A stretch of DNA of 64,000 nt, from assembly GCA_023389745.1 (NCBI GenBank), contig JAEWED010000009.1:1-64000 (forward strand), read 5' to 3'. Positions 52,215 to 61,059 of the stretch are shown here, one piece after another (the first letter of the stretch is position 1; each line of letters begins with the position of its first letter). The position numbers and the translations under genes are program-made. Under the pieces are notes generated by a model. That model had not been told where the DNA came from, ran no database searches, and saw only the letters and a program-made list of their open reading frames with translations. This stretch comes from Actinomycetes bacterium (GTDB taxonomy: Bacteria > Actinomycetota > Acidimicrobiia > Acidimicrobiales > Microtrichaceae).

Positions 52215-53573
52215 TCAGTTGCCGTTGGTGCTCCAGTGCCACGGCTCCGACGGCAGGTTGTAGAAGCCGAAGCTCGCGGCGTTCGCCTTGAGCCAGTGGA
52301 AGCCGGAGCTGCTGCGGGTCAGGGTCGATCCACCCTGGGTGAAGTCGATCGCCAGGCCGCGCTCGTGCATCGAGGTGCCGGGGCGAGCGGTGGGAGGACG
52401 GCACGACGAGGCGGGCTTCTCGTAGATGTTGTAGTGGCCGTCGCCGCAGTTGTTCCGACGGGTCGCGATCTGACCGCTGGAGTCGCGGTAGCCGCCGCCG
52501 CCGAAGTTGATGCCCGCGGCGGAGGCCGCGCCGAGCAGGGCCTGCAGGTTGCCGGCGATCGAGGAGTGCACCCTGATGCCGCCGACGGTCACGATGCCCG
52601 CGCCGCCGATGATCGGCGGGGTGGAGCCGCCGCCACCGCTGCCTCGGCCGCCGCCGCCACCACCGGAGGCGACGGGCTTGTTCTGGGCCTTGCGCTGGTC
52701 GGCACGTGCCTTCTCGGCCGCGCGCTGTGCGGCGACCGCCTTGGCGATCTCGGCCTGCTTCGCGCTGATCGTGCTGGACAGGTTCGAGTCGAGGGCCGCG
52801 AGCGAGTCCGCCTCGGCGAGCGCCGCCTCGATGCGCTGCTCGACCTGCGCGGCGAACGCCTGCTGCTCGGCGTAGGCGGCGTTCAGCTCGTCGAGCCGTT
52901 CGTCGGCCGCCGCCTGGTGCTGCATGGCGCGCTGCTCGGCGTCGGCCGCCGCGGCACGCTGGATCTCGAGGTCCTCCTGGACGGAGCGGAAGCGCTCGGC
53001 CAGGTCGACGTTCTCGTTGGCCTTGACCGCGAGCAGGGTGCGCTTGTTGACGGTGTCGTTGATGTCGCTCGAGCCGAGCGTCGAGAACGAGTCGTTGCTG
53101 CCCATGTTGACGTAGGCCTCGACCGCCGAGGACTTCATCTGGGCGGTGATCTCGTTGAGCTCTGCCTGCTTCTCGGCCTGCGCCGTCTCGGCGGCGACCT
53201 TGTCGGCGTTGGCCTGGCTCACGGCACGCTCGGCCTCTTCGAGCTGGTCCTGCTGCGCGTTCACGTTGGCGTTGAGCGCGGTGAGCGCTGCGTTGACCTG
53301 TGCGTCGGTCGCCTCGAGCGCGTTGACCTCGCTGGCCTGTGCCGCCTTCTTCTGGCGGACGGCGTCGCGCTCCTTCTGGAGCTGCGCCAGCGTCTTGTCC
53401 TGGGTCGGTGCCGCGCTGACCGGCGCGGTGGCCGTGGGCAACAGGCACACGGCGGCGGCCGCGAGCGCTGCGGTGGCCAGTCGTGAGCGGGAGAGTCGGC
53501 GAGAGGTCGCCCGGCGCGGAGCGGCGGGTCGGTCGGTCGTCTGGCCGGCAGATGTGGATTCGATCGTCGTCAC
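52215..53573 (-). CDS. Secreted M15 (VanY-like) peptidase with coiled-coil N-terminus
   Basis: A 452-residue cell-wall enzyme. After a signal peptide (LATAALAAAAVCLLPTATAPVSA) comes a long coiled coil (about residues 50-290, QLQKERDAVRQKKAAQASEVNALEATDAQVN and on), a Gly-rich hinge, and a C-terminal M15B domain with TSMHERGLAIDF and EPWHWSTNG holding the zinc ligands. It would cut peptidoglycan stem peptides; the coiled coil is like that of FtsEX- or NlpC-type hydrolases. The start is uncertain: GTG at 53573 lacks a good ribosome site and other GTGs lie upstream. A likely promoter is the extended -10 TGCTAGATT on the minus strand near 53640. Confidence 0.85.
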   Translation of the reverse strand: MTTIESTSAGQTTDRPAAPRRATSRRLSRSRLATAALAAAAVCLLPTATAPVSAAPTQDKTLAQLQKERDAVRQKKAAQASEVNALEATDAQVNAALTALNANVNAQQDQLEEAERAVSQANADKVAAETAQAEKQAELNEITAQMKSSAVEAYVNMGSNDSFSTLGSSDINDTVNKRTLLAVKANENVDLAERFRSVQEDLEIQRAAAADAEQRAMQHQAAADERLDELNAAYAEQQAFAAQVEQRIEAALAEADSLAALDSNLSSTISAKQAEIAKAVAAQRAAEKARADQRKAQNKPVASGGGGGGRGSGGGGSTPPIIGGAGIVTVGGIRVHSSIAGNLQALLGAASAAGINFGGGGYRDSSGQIATRRNNCGDGHYNIYEKPASSCRPPTARPGTSMHERGLAIDFTQGGSTLTRSSSGFHWLKANAASFGFYNLPSEPWHWSTNGN

Positions 53574-53727
53574 AGCTGTGGGTTCGCCTCGGGGAGAGAG
53601 TCGTCGCGGCACGTCACGGCGCTTCGTAACGCAATCGCAATCTAGCACGGCCGTCTGGACCGTGCAGAGAAGTGGTGAAACGTCACAGATCGTGAACGAA
53701 CACCCGATCGTTCATACGCACGAGCGA

Positions 53728-54576
53728 TCACTTCCGTTGACACGCGGGGCAGAACGACGTGGTGCGGGCGTCGATCACACTGCGCCGCAGTGTCTCGCCG
53801 CAGCGAGCGCACGGCTCGCCGTACCGGCCGTAGCAGTCGAGGTGACGCTGGTTGGTGCCGCTGCCGCCCTCGGCGTCGCGGTAGTTGCGCAGCGTGGTCC
53901 CGCCGTTGTCGACACCCGCCTGCAGCACGTCGCGCACGGTGTCACGGAGGCGCTGCGACTGCGCGATCGTCAGACGGCGCGCACCGGGGTGGACGCCGGC
54001 GCGCCAGAGCGCTTCGTCGGCATAGATGTTGCCGACGCCGGCGACGACCCGTTGGGACAGCAGCAACGTCTTGACCGCACGCCGTCGCGAGTTGACCTCT
54101 GCTCTCAGGTGCTCCGGCGTGAAGGCGGCGTCCCACGGCTCGGGGCCGAGCGCCGCGAGGGTCGGGAGCTCGTCGTGGCGACCGAACTCGACGACCGCGA
54201 GCCGGCCGAAGCGTCGGATGTCGTCGAACACGAGCACCCGCCCGTCCTCGAGGTCCCACCTGGCACGGAGGTGGCCGAAGCTCGACGCCTCGGCGCGCAG
54301 CTGCGCCTCGTCGGCGAGCACGGCGAGCCGGCCCGTCATGCCCAGGTGCACCACGAGCTGGCGGCGGTCCGTCCCGGCCGCCCGCGGGTCGCTGGGCACG
54401 AGCGTCATGAGCAGGTACTTGCCGCGCCGAGCGACCTCGGTGATCGTGTGGCCGACCGCGAGCGGGGCCTGGTCGAACTTCGCCGACGGGAACGCCCAGG
54501 CGTCGACGACGTCGGCGCCGACGAGCAGCGGCTCGAGCTGGCGTCGGATGGTCTCGACCTCGGGGAGCTCCGGCAT
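53728..54576 (-). CDS. mutM: Formamidopyrimidine-DNA glycosylase
   Basis: A 282-residue base-excision repair enzyme removing 8-oxoG and related lesions. The N-terminal PELPEVETIRRQL gives the catalytic proline and glutamate; the helix-two-turn-helix region is QRVVAGVGNIYADEALWRAGVHP; the C-terminal zinc finger is CARCGETLRRS ... FCPAC. The length is normal. GACACT lies 6 nt before the ATG with no ribosome site, so the mRNA may be leaderless. It diverges from the parA-like gene. Confidence 0.96.
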   Translation of the reverse strand: MPELPEVETIRRQLEPLLVGADVVDAWAFPSAKFDQAPLAVGHTITEVARRGKYLLMTLVPSDPRAAGTDRRQLVVHLGMTGRLAVLADEAQLRAEASSFGHLRARWDLEDGRVLVFDDIRRFGRLAVVEFGRHDELPTLAALGPEPWDAAFTPEHLRAEVNSRRRAVKTLLLSQRVVAGVGNIYADEALWRAGVHPGARRLTIAQSQRLRDTVRDVLQAGVDNGGTTLRNYRDAEGGSGTNQRHLDCYGRYGEPCARCGETLRRSVIDARTTSFCPACQRK

Positions 54577-54670
54577 GACCGAAGTGTCGCACCGTCGCGG
54601 GCGGGTGAGGACTCGCCGCCGCTGCAGGTCGTCCCCCAGCCGTGGAGGGGGCAGGCGCTACCGTGTTCCC

Positions 54671-55492
54671 ATGGGTGTCACGGCGGTGGTGAACCAGAAG
54701 GGCGGCGTCGGAAAGACGACGGTGTCCCTCGGCCTGGCCGCGGCCGCAGCCGCGCGGGGTCGACGTGTCCTGGTCGTGGACCTCGACCCGCAGGCCAACT
54801 CGACCACGGGACTGGGCGTGTGGGACGCGTCGGCGACGATCGACGTGGCCCTCGATGCCGAGCGCCCCGGCTCGTTGCGGGAGATCGTCACCGACTCCGC
54901 GTGGACCATGGAACCGATGCGGTCGACCGTGCGTGTCGCACCGAGCTCGCCGCGGCTCGCGCAGCGCGAGCACCAGCTGGCGATGGACGTCATCGGCGCG
55001 CAGGACCGCCTCGCGGTCGCGCTGTCGGGTGTGGTCGACGACGCGGACGACGTCATCATCGACTGCCCGCCGTCGCTCGGACTGCTCACGGTCAACGCCC
55101 TCTTCGCTGCGGACCACGTGCTCATCGTCGCCGAGCCGGCTGCGTGGAGCTCCGACGGTGTCGAGCAGATCCTGCTCAACGTGTCGCGGATCGCCGAGCG
55201 TCGCGGTGGACGACCGGCCGTCGCCGGCATCGTCATCAACCGATTGGGCCGCACCCGTGACGCCGCCTACTGGGCCGGCCAGCTCGCCGAGACGCATCCG
55301 TCGCTGGTGCTCGAGCCGTCGGTGCGACTCCGCGCCGCGGTCGCCGAGGCGGCGGCGCAGTCGCTGCCGGTCCACGCGCTGCACCGTGACGGTGCCGCCG
55401 AGGCCGCCGATGAGTTCGACCGACTGGCCACGCGCCTCGGCATGGGTGAGACAGCGCCCGAACCGCTGTCGAGTGGAACTGGAGAGCTCTGA
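54671..55492 (+). CDS. ParA family ATPase
   Basis: A 273-residue MinD/ParA-type ATPase. The deviant Walker A is KGGVGKTT (residues 10-17), followed by VLVVDLDPQANSTTGLG and VIIDCPPSLGLLTVNALFAADHVLIVAEP. No parB or replication origin follows it, so it is more likely an orphan ParA that places a protein complex than the chromosome segregation ATPase. TACCGT ends 6 nt before the ATG. It is coupled to the next gene, whose ATG follows the stop by overlap-free contact (TGAATG). Confidence 0.88.
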   Translation: MGVTAVVNQKGGVGKTTVSLGLAAAAAARGRRVLVVDLDPQANSTTGLGVWDASATIDVALDAERPGSLREIVTDSAWTMEPMRSTVRVAPSSPRLAQREHQLAMDVIGAQDRLAVALSGVVDDADDVIIDCPPSLGLLTVNALFAADHVLIVAEPAAWSSDGVEQILLNVSRIAERRGGRPAVAGIVINRLGRTRDAAYWAGQLAETHPSLVLEPSVRLRAAVAEAAAQSLPVHALHRDGAAEAADEFDRLATRLGMGETAPEPLSSGTGEL

Positions 55493-55927
55493 ATGGCCGC
55501 GTACGACCCGAAGCGCCCCCGACCGTCGGCATCGACGCCGGCCGACGATCCGGCGCCCGTCGAGGCCCTGCTCGATCCGGCGCCCGCGGACCCGGCGCCA
55601 GCGGACCCGACCCCCGCTCCCGTCGAGCCGGCACGTGACGAGCCCGCTCCCGCCGAGGCTGCGTCACCCGAGGCGGGACCGCTCGAGACCGAGCCAGAGG
55701 ACGAGGCGGCGCCCGCCGCCGAGACGTCGGCCGAACCGGCGGTGACATCCGGCATCGCGCTGAACGGCTCCTCCGGTGCCGCGTCGCGCACGCCGAGCGA
55801 TGTGCCGGTGGCGCCTGCGCCCCAGACCGGGACCGCGAACCGCGCGGTGGTGATCGCCGCTGCGGTGTCGGCGATCGTCGCCCTGCTCGTCGTCGTGCTG
55901 CTCGCCCGACGTCGCCGACAGGACTGA
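55493..55927 (+). CDS. Pro/Ala/Glu-rich protein with C-terminal membrane anchor, ParA partner candidate
   Basis: A 144-residue protein: a short basic start (MAAYDPKRPRPSA), about 90 residues rich in Pro, Ala, Asp and Glu, then one C-terminal helix (VVIAAAVSAIVALLVVVLLA) and RRRRQD. It would be tail-anchored with the disordered part in the cytoplasm. It begins directly after the parA-like stop with GGAGAG as ribosome site, so the ATPase may position or be tethered by it. No family is recognised. Confidence 0.7.
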   Translation: MAAYDPKRPRPSASTPADDPAPVEALLDPAPADPAPADPTPAPVEPARDEPAPAEAASPEAGPLETEPEDEAAPAAETSAEPAVTSGIALNGSSGAASRTPSDVPVAPAPQTGTANRAVVIAAAVSAIVALLVVVLLARRRRQD

Positions 55928-55955
55928 GCTGCGACCGGCCTGAACTGCGACCGGC
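55924..55955 (+). repeat. 16-bp tandem repeat spanning a stop codon
   Basis: CTGAGCTGCGACCGGC (55924-55939) and CTGAACTGCGACCGGC (55940-55955) differ at one base. The first contains the TGA (55925-55927) of the tail-anchored protein gene. The rest of the 265-bp gap to 56193 shows no gene. Confidence 0.9.
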
Positions 55956-56192
55956 CTGCAGCCCATCCGGACGCCGACCGGAGTCCGACGCGAACGTGCC
56001 GCGACGGCGGTCCCGGGCGAGCGCTTCCGCAACAGCGATGTGCGAAGAGGTTTGATCGTGCCGTTCGCGTGCCGATCATGACGGGGAGCTTCCGTTCATT
56101 GCGGATTCGTGACAAACTGCGCGGCTGTGCCACCGGCCGTCGGTACGCAGTACGGCACGCCCGACCTCCCCCTCAGACGGCTGAAGAACCAC

Positions 56193-57242
56193 ATGACCTC
56201 CTGCGACTTCTGGACCGATCCTCGCTCGACCGCCCGCACCGCGACCTCGGGCACCACGCGCGCCCGCACCGCGGTGGCCCGACGTGGCCTGCTCGTCGCC
56301 GCCACCATCGCCTGCGTGCTGGTGTCGTTCGTGGCGCCCGCGTCGAGTGCTCCGGATCCCGTCGCCACCGCGGAGTCCCGTCTCGCCGCAGCGACCGCAG
56401 ATCGGGTCGACGCCGAGGCGACCGTCGCGGACGTGCGCACTCGGCTCGACGCAGCGACCGGACGTCTGGCCGCGCTCGGCCAGGCCGACGAGCAGTTGAC
56501 CGAGGAGATCGCCCAGGCACGCCGCGAGCTCCGCGAGTTCGCGGTCGCCGCGTACATCGACGGCGGCCAGGCGGCCATCTTCCGGTCCTCGCTCGACCCG
56601 GAGCAGGCCCAGGCGCTGTCGTGGCAGGCGAACCTGTCGCTGGAGCAGTCCAGCTCGGCGGGAGACGCGGCGGAGCGGTTCGCCGAGCTGAAGGCGTCGA
56701 ACGAGCCGGAGAAGATCGGCGCCGCCGAGGAGCTCGACCGCCTCGAGGTCGAGCTGCAGGCAGCCGAGTTCGACCAGATCCAGGCCGCCGCGTTCGAGCG
56801 GGACGCCGAGGCGGCGCTCGCCTCGGCGAGGGCGGCACGGCAGGCGGCCCAGGAACGCGAGGCCCGTGAGAAGGCATCGGCCGCCCGTGCGGCCGCCGCC
56901 GCATCGAACCCCTCGGCGAGCGCCCCGTCGCGCCCGTCGTCCGGTGGGGCCTCGTCGGGCGGCTCGGCACCCGCGCCGTCGTCCGGGGGAGCGCTGGGCA
57001 ATCCGACGGCCTCGGAATCGGCGACGCTCGCGAAGATCCGCCAGTGCGAGTCGCGCGGCAACTACTCGATCGTGTCGTCGACGGGCCGCTACCGCGGCGC
57101 CTACCAGTTCGACCACACGACCTGGCGGGCGGTGGGCGGCTCGGGCGATCCGGCCGCGGCGTCGCCGCAGGAGCAGGACTACCGGGCGCTGCTCCTACTG
57201 CGCATGCGGGGCACCCGCCCCTGGCCGCACTGCGGTCGCTGA
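56193..57242 (+). CDS. Secreted Rpf-like transglycosylase with coiled coil
   Basis: A 349-residue cell-wall enzyme. The signal peptide is RGLLVAATIACVLVSFVAPASSA; then a coiled coil (about residues 60-220), a Ser/Gly/Pro linker, and a C-terminal 75-residue domain like resuscitation-promoting factor: LAKIRQCESRGNYSIVSSTGRYRGAYQFDHTTWRAVGGSG, with the catalytic glutamate in CESRGNY and a final Cys. It should cut the glycan strand. The start at 56193 gives a normal signal peptide; an upstream in-frame GTG at 56109 is possible. The architecture parallels the M15 peptidase at 52215-53573. Confidence 0.84.
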   Translation: MTSCDFWTDPRSTARTATSGTTRARTAVARRGLLVAATIACVLVSFVAPASSAPDPVATAESRLAAATADRVDAEATVADVRTRLDAATGRLAALGQADEQLTEEIAQARRELREFAVAAYIDGGQAAIFRSSLDPEQAQALSWQANLSLEQSSSAGDAAERFAELKASNEPEKIGAAEELDRLEVELQAAEFDQIQAAAFERDAEAALASARAARQAAQEREAREKASAARAAAAASNPSASAPSRPSSGGASSGGSAPAPSSGGALGNPTASESATLAKIRQCESRGNYSIVSSTGRYRGAYQFDHTTWRAVGGSGDPAAASPQEQDYRALLLLRMRGTRPWPHCGR

Positions 57243-57324
57243 GGGGCCGTCAGCGGTTTTCCCGGTCGCGCCGGCCCACGGCTAGGGTCGGCACGTCTAT
57301 GACTGGTCGAGACAGAGGAACGCT

Positions 57325-59508
57325 GTGAACGTTCGATTCCGCTTGCCGATCCTGGTCACCGCCGTGGCGCTCATGGCGTTGGCGTGTGCGCCGGACGAGG
57401 TCAACAAACCCGCATTCACCGGTGACATCTCGGCCGGTAACCCGCCGGCGGAGGAGTCCGAGGCAGCGGCCGTCTCCGGCGACGCGCCCGACGAGACCCC
57501 GCTCAGCGCCGAGCAGGAATCCCAGTTGCAGGCGGCGCTCGAGGTCAACGCAGAGGGCTGCGAGATCTACAGCACCCGCAGCTGCCTGCTGCCGTTCCCG
57601 AGCGACATGTACACCGTCGAGGACAACTCGACCGGCACCGGCCGCCGTGTGGATCTGCCCACCGGCCTGCTCGCCAACGTCGACGGCGCCACCTTCGACC
57701 CGGCGCAGTGGAACCTCAACGACGGCTTCTCGCCCTCGACCCCGATCCTCGTCCACGTGCCCGGGCTGAGCTTCGACCAGACCGCCTTCCCGAACGAGGG
57801 CGACATCGGCAAGTCGATCACCTCGGAGTCGGCGAGCGTCATCGTCGACCTCGACACCGGTCAGCTCGTGCCCCACTGGGCCGAGATGGACTCCCGTGCG
57901 ACCAGCGACCAGGACCGCGCGCTGATCCTCCGTCCGGCGATCTCGCTGATCGAGACCCACCGCTTCGCCATCGCCCTGCGCGACCTGCGCGGCTCGGCCG
58001 GCCAGGTGCTCGAGGCGCCGATCACCTTCCGCGTGCTGCGCGACAACAACACGGTCACCGAGCCGCGGCTGCTCGACCGCCGCGCCACGTTCGAGCCGAT
58101 CTTCCAGGAGCTCGCCACCGCCGGCGTCAACCGCTCCGACCTCTACCTGTCGTGGCACTTCACGGTCGCCTCGGCGCAGTCGCTCGCCGGGCGTGTCCTG
58201 GCCATGCGTGACGACGCCTTCGGCCAGCTCAACGGTCAGGCACCGACGTTCAAGGTCACCGAGACCATCCGTGAGGACCTGCGTCCGGGTATCGACAAGG
58301 TCGTCAAGGGCACCTTCGAGGTGCCGCTCTACCTCGACCAGGGCGGCGTGCCCGGCTCGAGCATGACCTACAGCATGGCGTCGGGTCGTCCGGTGTCGAC
58401 GGGCAAGTACACCGCCGACTTCACCTGCTCGGTTCCCAGCGAGGGCATCGAGAACGGCGAGGCCACGCCCGTCGTGTACGGCCACGGCCTGCTCGGTTCC
58501 TCGAACGAGGCGGCGTCGAGCCAGGTCCAGGAGACCGCGGCGAAGAACAACGCCCTCTACTGCGCGACCAACTGGATCGGGATGTCCCGTGAGGACGTCA
58601 GCTACGCCGTCGAGGCGCTGAGCGACATCTCCAAGTTCCCGTCGGTTCCGGACCGTCTGCAGCAGAGCCTGATCAACACCCTGTACCTCGGTCGACTGAT
58701 GATCCACCTCGACGGCCTCGGCAACGCTCCGGAGTTCCAGACCACCTCCGGTGCGAACATGATCAACACCGAGTCCGCCTACTTCGACGGCAACAGCCAG
58801 GGTGCGATCATGGGCGGCGCCGTCACGGCGATCGCACAGGACTGGACCAAGGCCAGCTTCGGCGTCGGCGGCATGAACTACTCGACGCTGCTCAACCGCA
58901 GCGTCGACTTCGACGAGTACGCCGTCGTGCTCCGCGGCGCCTACCCGAACGCCCTCGACCAGCAGCTCATCTTCGGTCTGCTGCAGATGCTCTGGGACCG
59001 CGGCGAGACCAGCGGCTACGTCCAGCACCTGACCGATCGTGTCTACGAGCTGACCCCGCCGAAGCACATCCTGATGACCGTCGCCTTCGGTGACCACCAG
59101 GTCGCACCGATCACCGCGCAGAACATCGCACGCACGCTCAAGATCCCGGTGTACCAGCCGGAGCTCGCGCAGGACGCCGACTTCGTGCCGGAGCCCTTCT
59201 GGAACCTGACCGGGATCGCGAAGTTCCCGCTCGACGGCTCCGCGCTCTACTTCTGGGACGCCGGCACGCTGCCCCCGCCGCTCGGCAACATCACGCCGAT
59301 CATGGGTGAGCAGTGGAAGGCCGACTGCACCGGTGCGAACGCCGGCAACGCCGAGGACGCCAAGTGCGCCGACCCGCACGAGGACCCGCGACGTCAGCCG
59401 CAGGTGATCGCTCAGAAGAAGGCGTTCTTCCAGGCCGATGGCGTCATCACCAACGTCTGCCACGACAAGCCGTGCGTGGCGAAGCCCCGCGACGACTTCG
59501 ACTACTGA
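57325..59508 (+). CDS. Large lipoprotein alpha/beta hydrolase (lipase-like), paralogue 1
   Basis: A 727-residue exported protein. GTG at 57325 has AGAGGAA upstream; the signal peptide ends in the lipobox LMALAC. An N-terminal domain begins around GCEIYSTRSCLLPFPSDMYTVEDNSTGTGRRVDLPTGLL; a hydrolase domain from about residue 380 (ATPVVYGHGLLGSSNEAA) has the nucleophile elbow FDGNSQGAIMGG and a possible histidine in FGDHQVAP. The end has several cysteines (ADCTG, AKCAD, NVCHDKPCVA). It is related to the lipoprotein at 61060-62940. It probably cleaves an extracellular ester or lipid. Confidence 0.82.
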   Translation: MNVRFRLPILVTAVALMALACAPDEVNKPAFTGDISAGNPPAEESEAAAVSGDAPDETPLSAEQESQLQAALEVNAEGCEIYSTRSCLLPFPSDMYTVEDNSTGTGRRVDLPTGLLANVDGATFDPAQWNLNDGFSPSTPILVHVPGLSFDQTAFPNEGDIGKSITSESASVIVDLDTGQLVPHWAEMDSRATSDQDRALILRPAISLIETHRFAIALRDLRGSAGQVLEAPITFRVLRDNNTVTEPRLLDRRATFEPIFQELATAGVNRSDLYLSWHFTVASAQSLAGRVLAMRDDAFGQLNGQAPTFKVTETIREDLRPGIDKVVKGTFEVPLYLDQGGVPGSSMTYSMASGRPVSTGKYTADFTCSVPSEGIENGEATPVVYGHGLLGSSNEAASSQVQETAAKNNALYCATNWIGMSREDVSYAVEALSDISKFPSVPDRLQQSLINTLYLGRLMIHLDGLGNAPEFQTTSGANMINTESAYFDGNSQGAIMGGAVTAIAQDWTKASFGVGGMNYSTLLNRSVDFDEYAVVLRGAYPNALDQQLIFGLLQMLWDRGETSGYVQHLTDRVYELTPPKHILMTVAFGDHQVAPITAQNIARTLKIPVYQPELAQDADFVPEPFWNLTGIAKFPLDGSALYFWDAGTLPPPLGNITPIMGEQWKADCTGANAGNAEDAKCADPHEDPRRQPQVIAQKKAFFQADGVITNVCHDKPCVAKPRDDFDY

Positions 59509-59551
59509 CGATCTCGCGATCGACGACCGACTGCGACCACGGGGGAACCAC

Positions 59552-60274
59552 GTGACCGACGACACGACCGCGGGTGCTCCCGCAACGCTCTCCTTCGCCG
59601 GTGACGTGGCGACGGTCCAGCTCGACGACGGCAAGGCGAACGCGCTGAGCCACGCCATGCTCGACGCCGTCGAGCGCGCGCTCGACGAGGTCGAGGCGAG
59701 CGATGCCAAGGCGGTCGTGCTCATCGGGCGCGAGGGCAAGTTCTCCGCCGGCTTCGATCTGAAGGTCATGACCAGCGGTCCGGAGCAGGCACGAGACCTG
59801 CTCGGCCGGGGCGCCGAGCTCGGGCTGCGGCTCTACGAGTTCCCGATCCCGGTGGTGTTCGGTGTGACCGGTCACGCGCTGGCGATGGGCGGCATCCTCC
59901 TGGCGTGCGCGGACGTGCGCGTCGGCGCCGAGGGTGCCTTCAAGATCGGGCTGCCCGAGGTGCGCATCGGCATGCCGGTCCCGGCGTTCGCCGTCGAGCT
60001 GTGCCGCGACCGTGTGAGCCCGCAGTGGTTCACCCGATCCATCCAGCTGGCAGCGTCCCTCGACCCGACCCAGGCGCTCGAGGCCGGGTTCCTCGACGAG
60101 GTCGTCGCTCCCGACCAGGTGGCGCCGCGTGTCGCCGAGGTCGCCGCCGAGCTGGCCGAGGCGTTGCACGCCGCGCCGTTCCGACTCACCCGGCACACCG
60201 TGCGTGGCGCCCTCGCGGAGCGTCTCCGCGACGCGCTCGCGGATGACCTGGCAGGGTTCGAGGTCTCGGACTGA
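59552..60274 (+). CDS. Enoyl-CoA hydratase/isomerase family protein
   Basis: A 240-residue crotonase-fold enzyme. Typical parts are DDGKANALSHAMLDAVERAL, GREGKFSAGFDLKVM (first oxyanion-hole region) and GHALAMGGILLACADVRVGAEGAFKIGLPEVRIGMP. The second catalytic position in GLPEVRIG-x-P contains the expected Glu of hydratases, but isomerase or other crotonase roles remain possible. GTG at 59552 has GGGGGAA upstream. It follows the lipoprotein hydrolase gene by 43 bp and may share its transcript. Confidence 0.9.
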   Translation: MTDDTTAGAPATLSFAGDVATVQLDDGKANALSHAMLDAVERALDEVEASDAKAVVLIGREGKFSAGFDLKVMTSGPEQARDLLGRGAELGLRLYEFPIPVVFGVTGHALAMGGILLACADVRVGAEGAFKIGLPEVRIGMPVPAFAVELCRDRVSPQWFTRSIQLAASLDPTQALEAGFLDEVVAPDQVAPRVAEVAAELAEALHAAPFRLTRHTVRGALAERLRDALADDLAGFEVSD

Positions 60275-60411
60275 GTCACGCGGCACCGACGACGGAGTCG
60301 GTCCGCACGCCATCCGGGGAACGGTCGGTGCGACCGTCCGTGCGACGGTCAGGGGGTGTCTCGCGCAGCGGGTAGCGTTGCCCTGCACGCTCTTGAGAAA
60401 GGGGTGGGGAC

Positions 60412-60876
60412 ATGGGGTTCCTCGACAAGGCCAAGGGACTCGCCGACCAGGCGATCGCCAAGGCGGACGAAGCGATGAACAGCGCGAGCAGCTCGGGCGG
60501 TTCGTCGAAGCAGGCGGACGCGTACCTGCGTGACCTCGGCTCGCTCGCCTACCTCGAGTCGACCGGCCGTGCGCCGGCCGACCTGGCCGAACAGCGCGAG
60601 CGGTGCACCACCGCGCTCGGCCAGCTCGAGTCGCAGGGGCCGATCAACTTCGCCATGACCTCGATCGCGCCCCCGCCGCCCGGTGCCGCGGGTGCGCCGC
60701 CACCCCCGGGTGCAGCAGCCGCGGCGACAGCGGCGCCGCCGCCCCCTCCCGGTGCGGCGGCACCTCCGCCCCCTGCGGATGCTCCTGCCGTGGCGCCGCC
60801 TCCTCCTCCCGGAGCCGTGGCTCCACCGCCGCCGCCCGGCACCGTCGCGCCGCCACCACCTCCGACGGGCGCCTGA
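60412..60876 (+). CDS. Small protein with helical N-terminus and poly-proline tail
   Basis: A 154-residue cytoplasmic protein. The first 75 residues (MGFLDKAKGLADQAIAKADEAMN ... AYLRDLGSLAYLESTGRAPADLAEQRERCTTALGQL) are helical; the rest consists of repeats of the kind PPPPPGAAA and PPPPPGTVA. No family is recognised; the composition fits a scaffold or protein-binding tail. AAAGGGG lies 9 nt before the ATG and TAGCGT at 60372-60377 is a likely -10 box. Confidence 0.75.
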   Translation: MGFLDKAKGLADQAIAKADEAMNSASSSGGSSKQADAYLRDLGSLAYLESTGRAPADLAEQRERCTTALGQLESQGPINFAMTSIAPPPPGAAGAPPPPGAAAAATAAPPPPPGAAAPPPPADAPAVAPPPPPGAVAPPPPPGTVAPPPPPTGA

Positions 60877-60910
60877 GCCGCACCCCGCTCGCGGCCGCAC
60901 CCGCCGCTGC

Positions 60911-60958
60911 CAGCCAGACCAGCTCCCAGCCACACCAGCTCCCAGCCAGACCAGGCCA
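60911..60958. repeat. Three 16-bp tandem repeats
   Basis: Units of type CAGCCAGACCAGCTCC start at 60911, 60927 and 60943; the last is imperfect. They lie downstream of the poly-proline gene, not across its stop. Confidence 0.88.
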
Positions 60959-60966
60959 GGCCGTCG

Positions 60967-60988
60967 GGCGATGACATGTGTCATCGCC
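60967..60988. promoter_or_regulatory. 22-bp palindromic operator candidate
   Basis: Arms GGCGATGACA and TGTCATCGCC are perfect around TG. The site ends 8 nt before a -10-like TAACGT (60997-61002) for the lipoprotein hydrolase gene at 61060, so it covers the -35 position, as in the other operator candidates here. A TetR-type repressor is the simplest reading. Confidence 0.62.
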
Positions 60989-61059
60989 TGACGCGGTAAC
61001 GTCGCAGCGCAGTGTGCGGGCGGGTCGTCGACGACGAGGTGACAGGCGAGGGGGACGAC

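Noticed and set aside
54671..55492. Chromosome origin or parABS locus
   Set aside because: No parB, parS-like 16-mer, dnaA, dnaN, rsmG or gidA-type genes accompany the ParA-like gene.
55928..56192. Possible c-di-AMP (ydaO/yuaA) riboswitch before the Rpf-like gene
   Set aside because: Such riboswitches precede rpf genes in many actinobacteria, but I could not recognise the conserved core in this region by eye. A covariance-model search would decide.
57250..59769. Long open frame on the minus strand opposite the lipoprotein hydrolase (839 codons)
   Set aside because: Lies fully opposite a well supported gene with signal peptide and catalytic motifs; high-GC third positions keep such antisense frames open.
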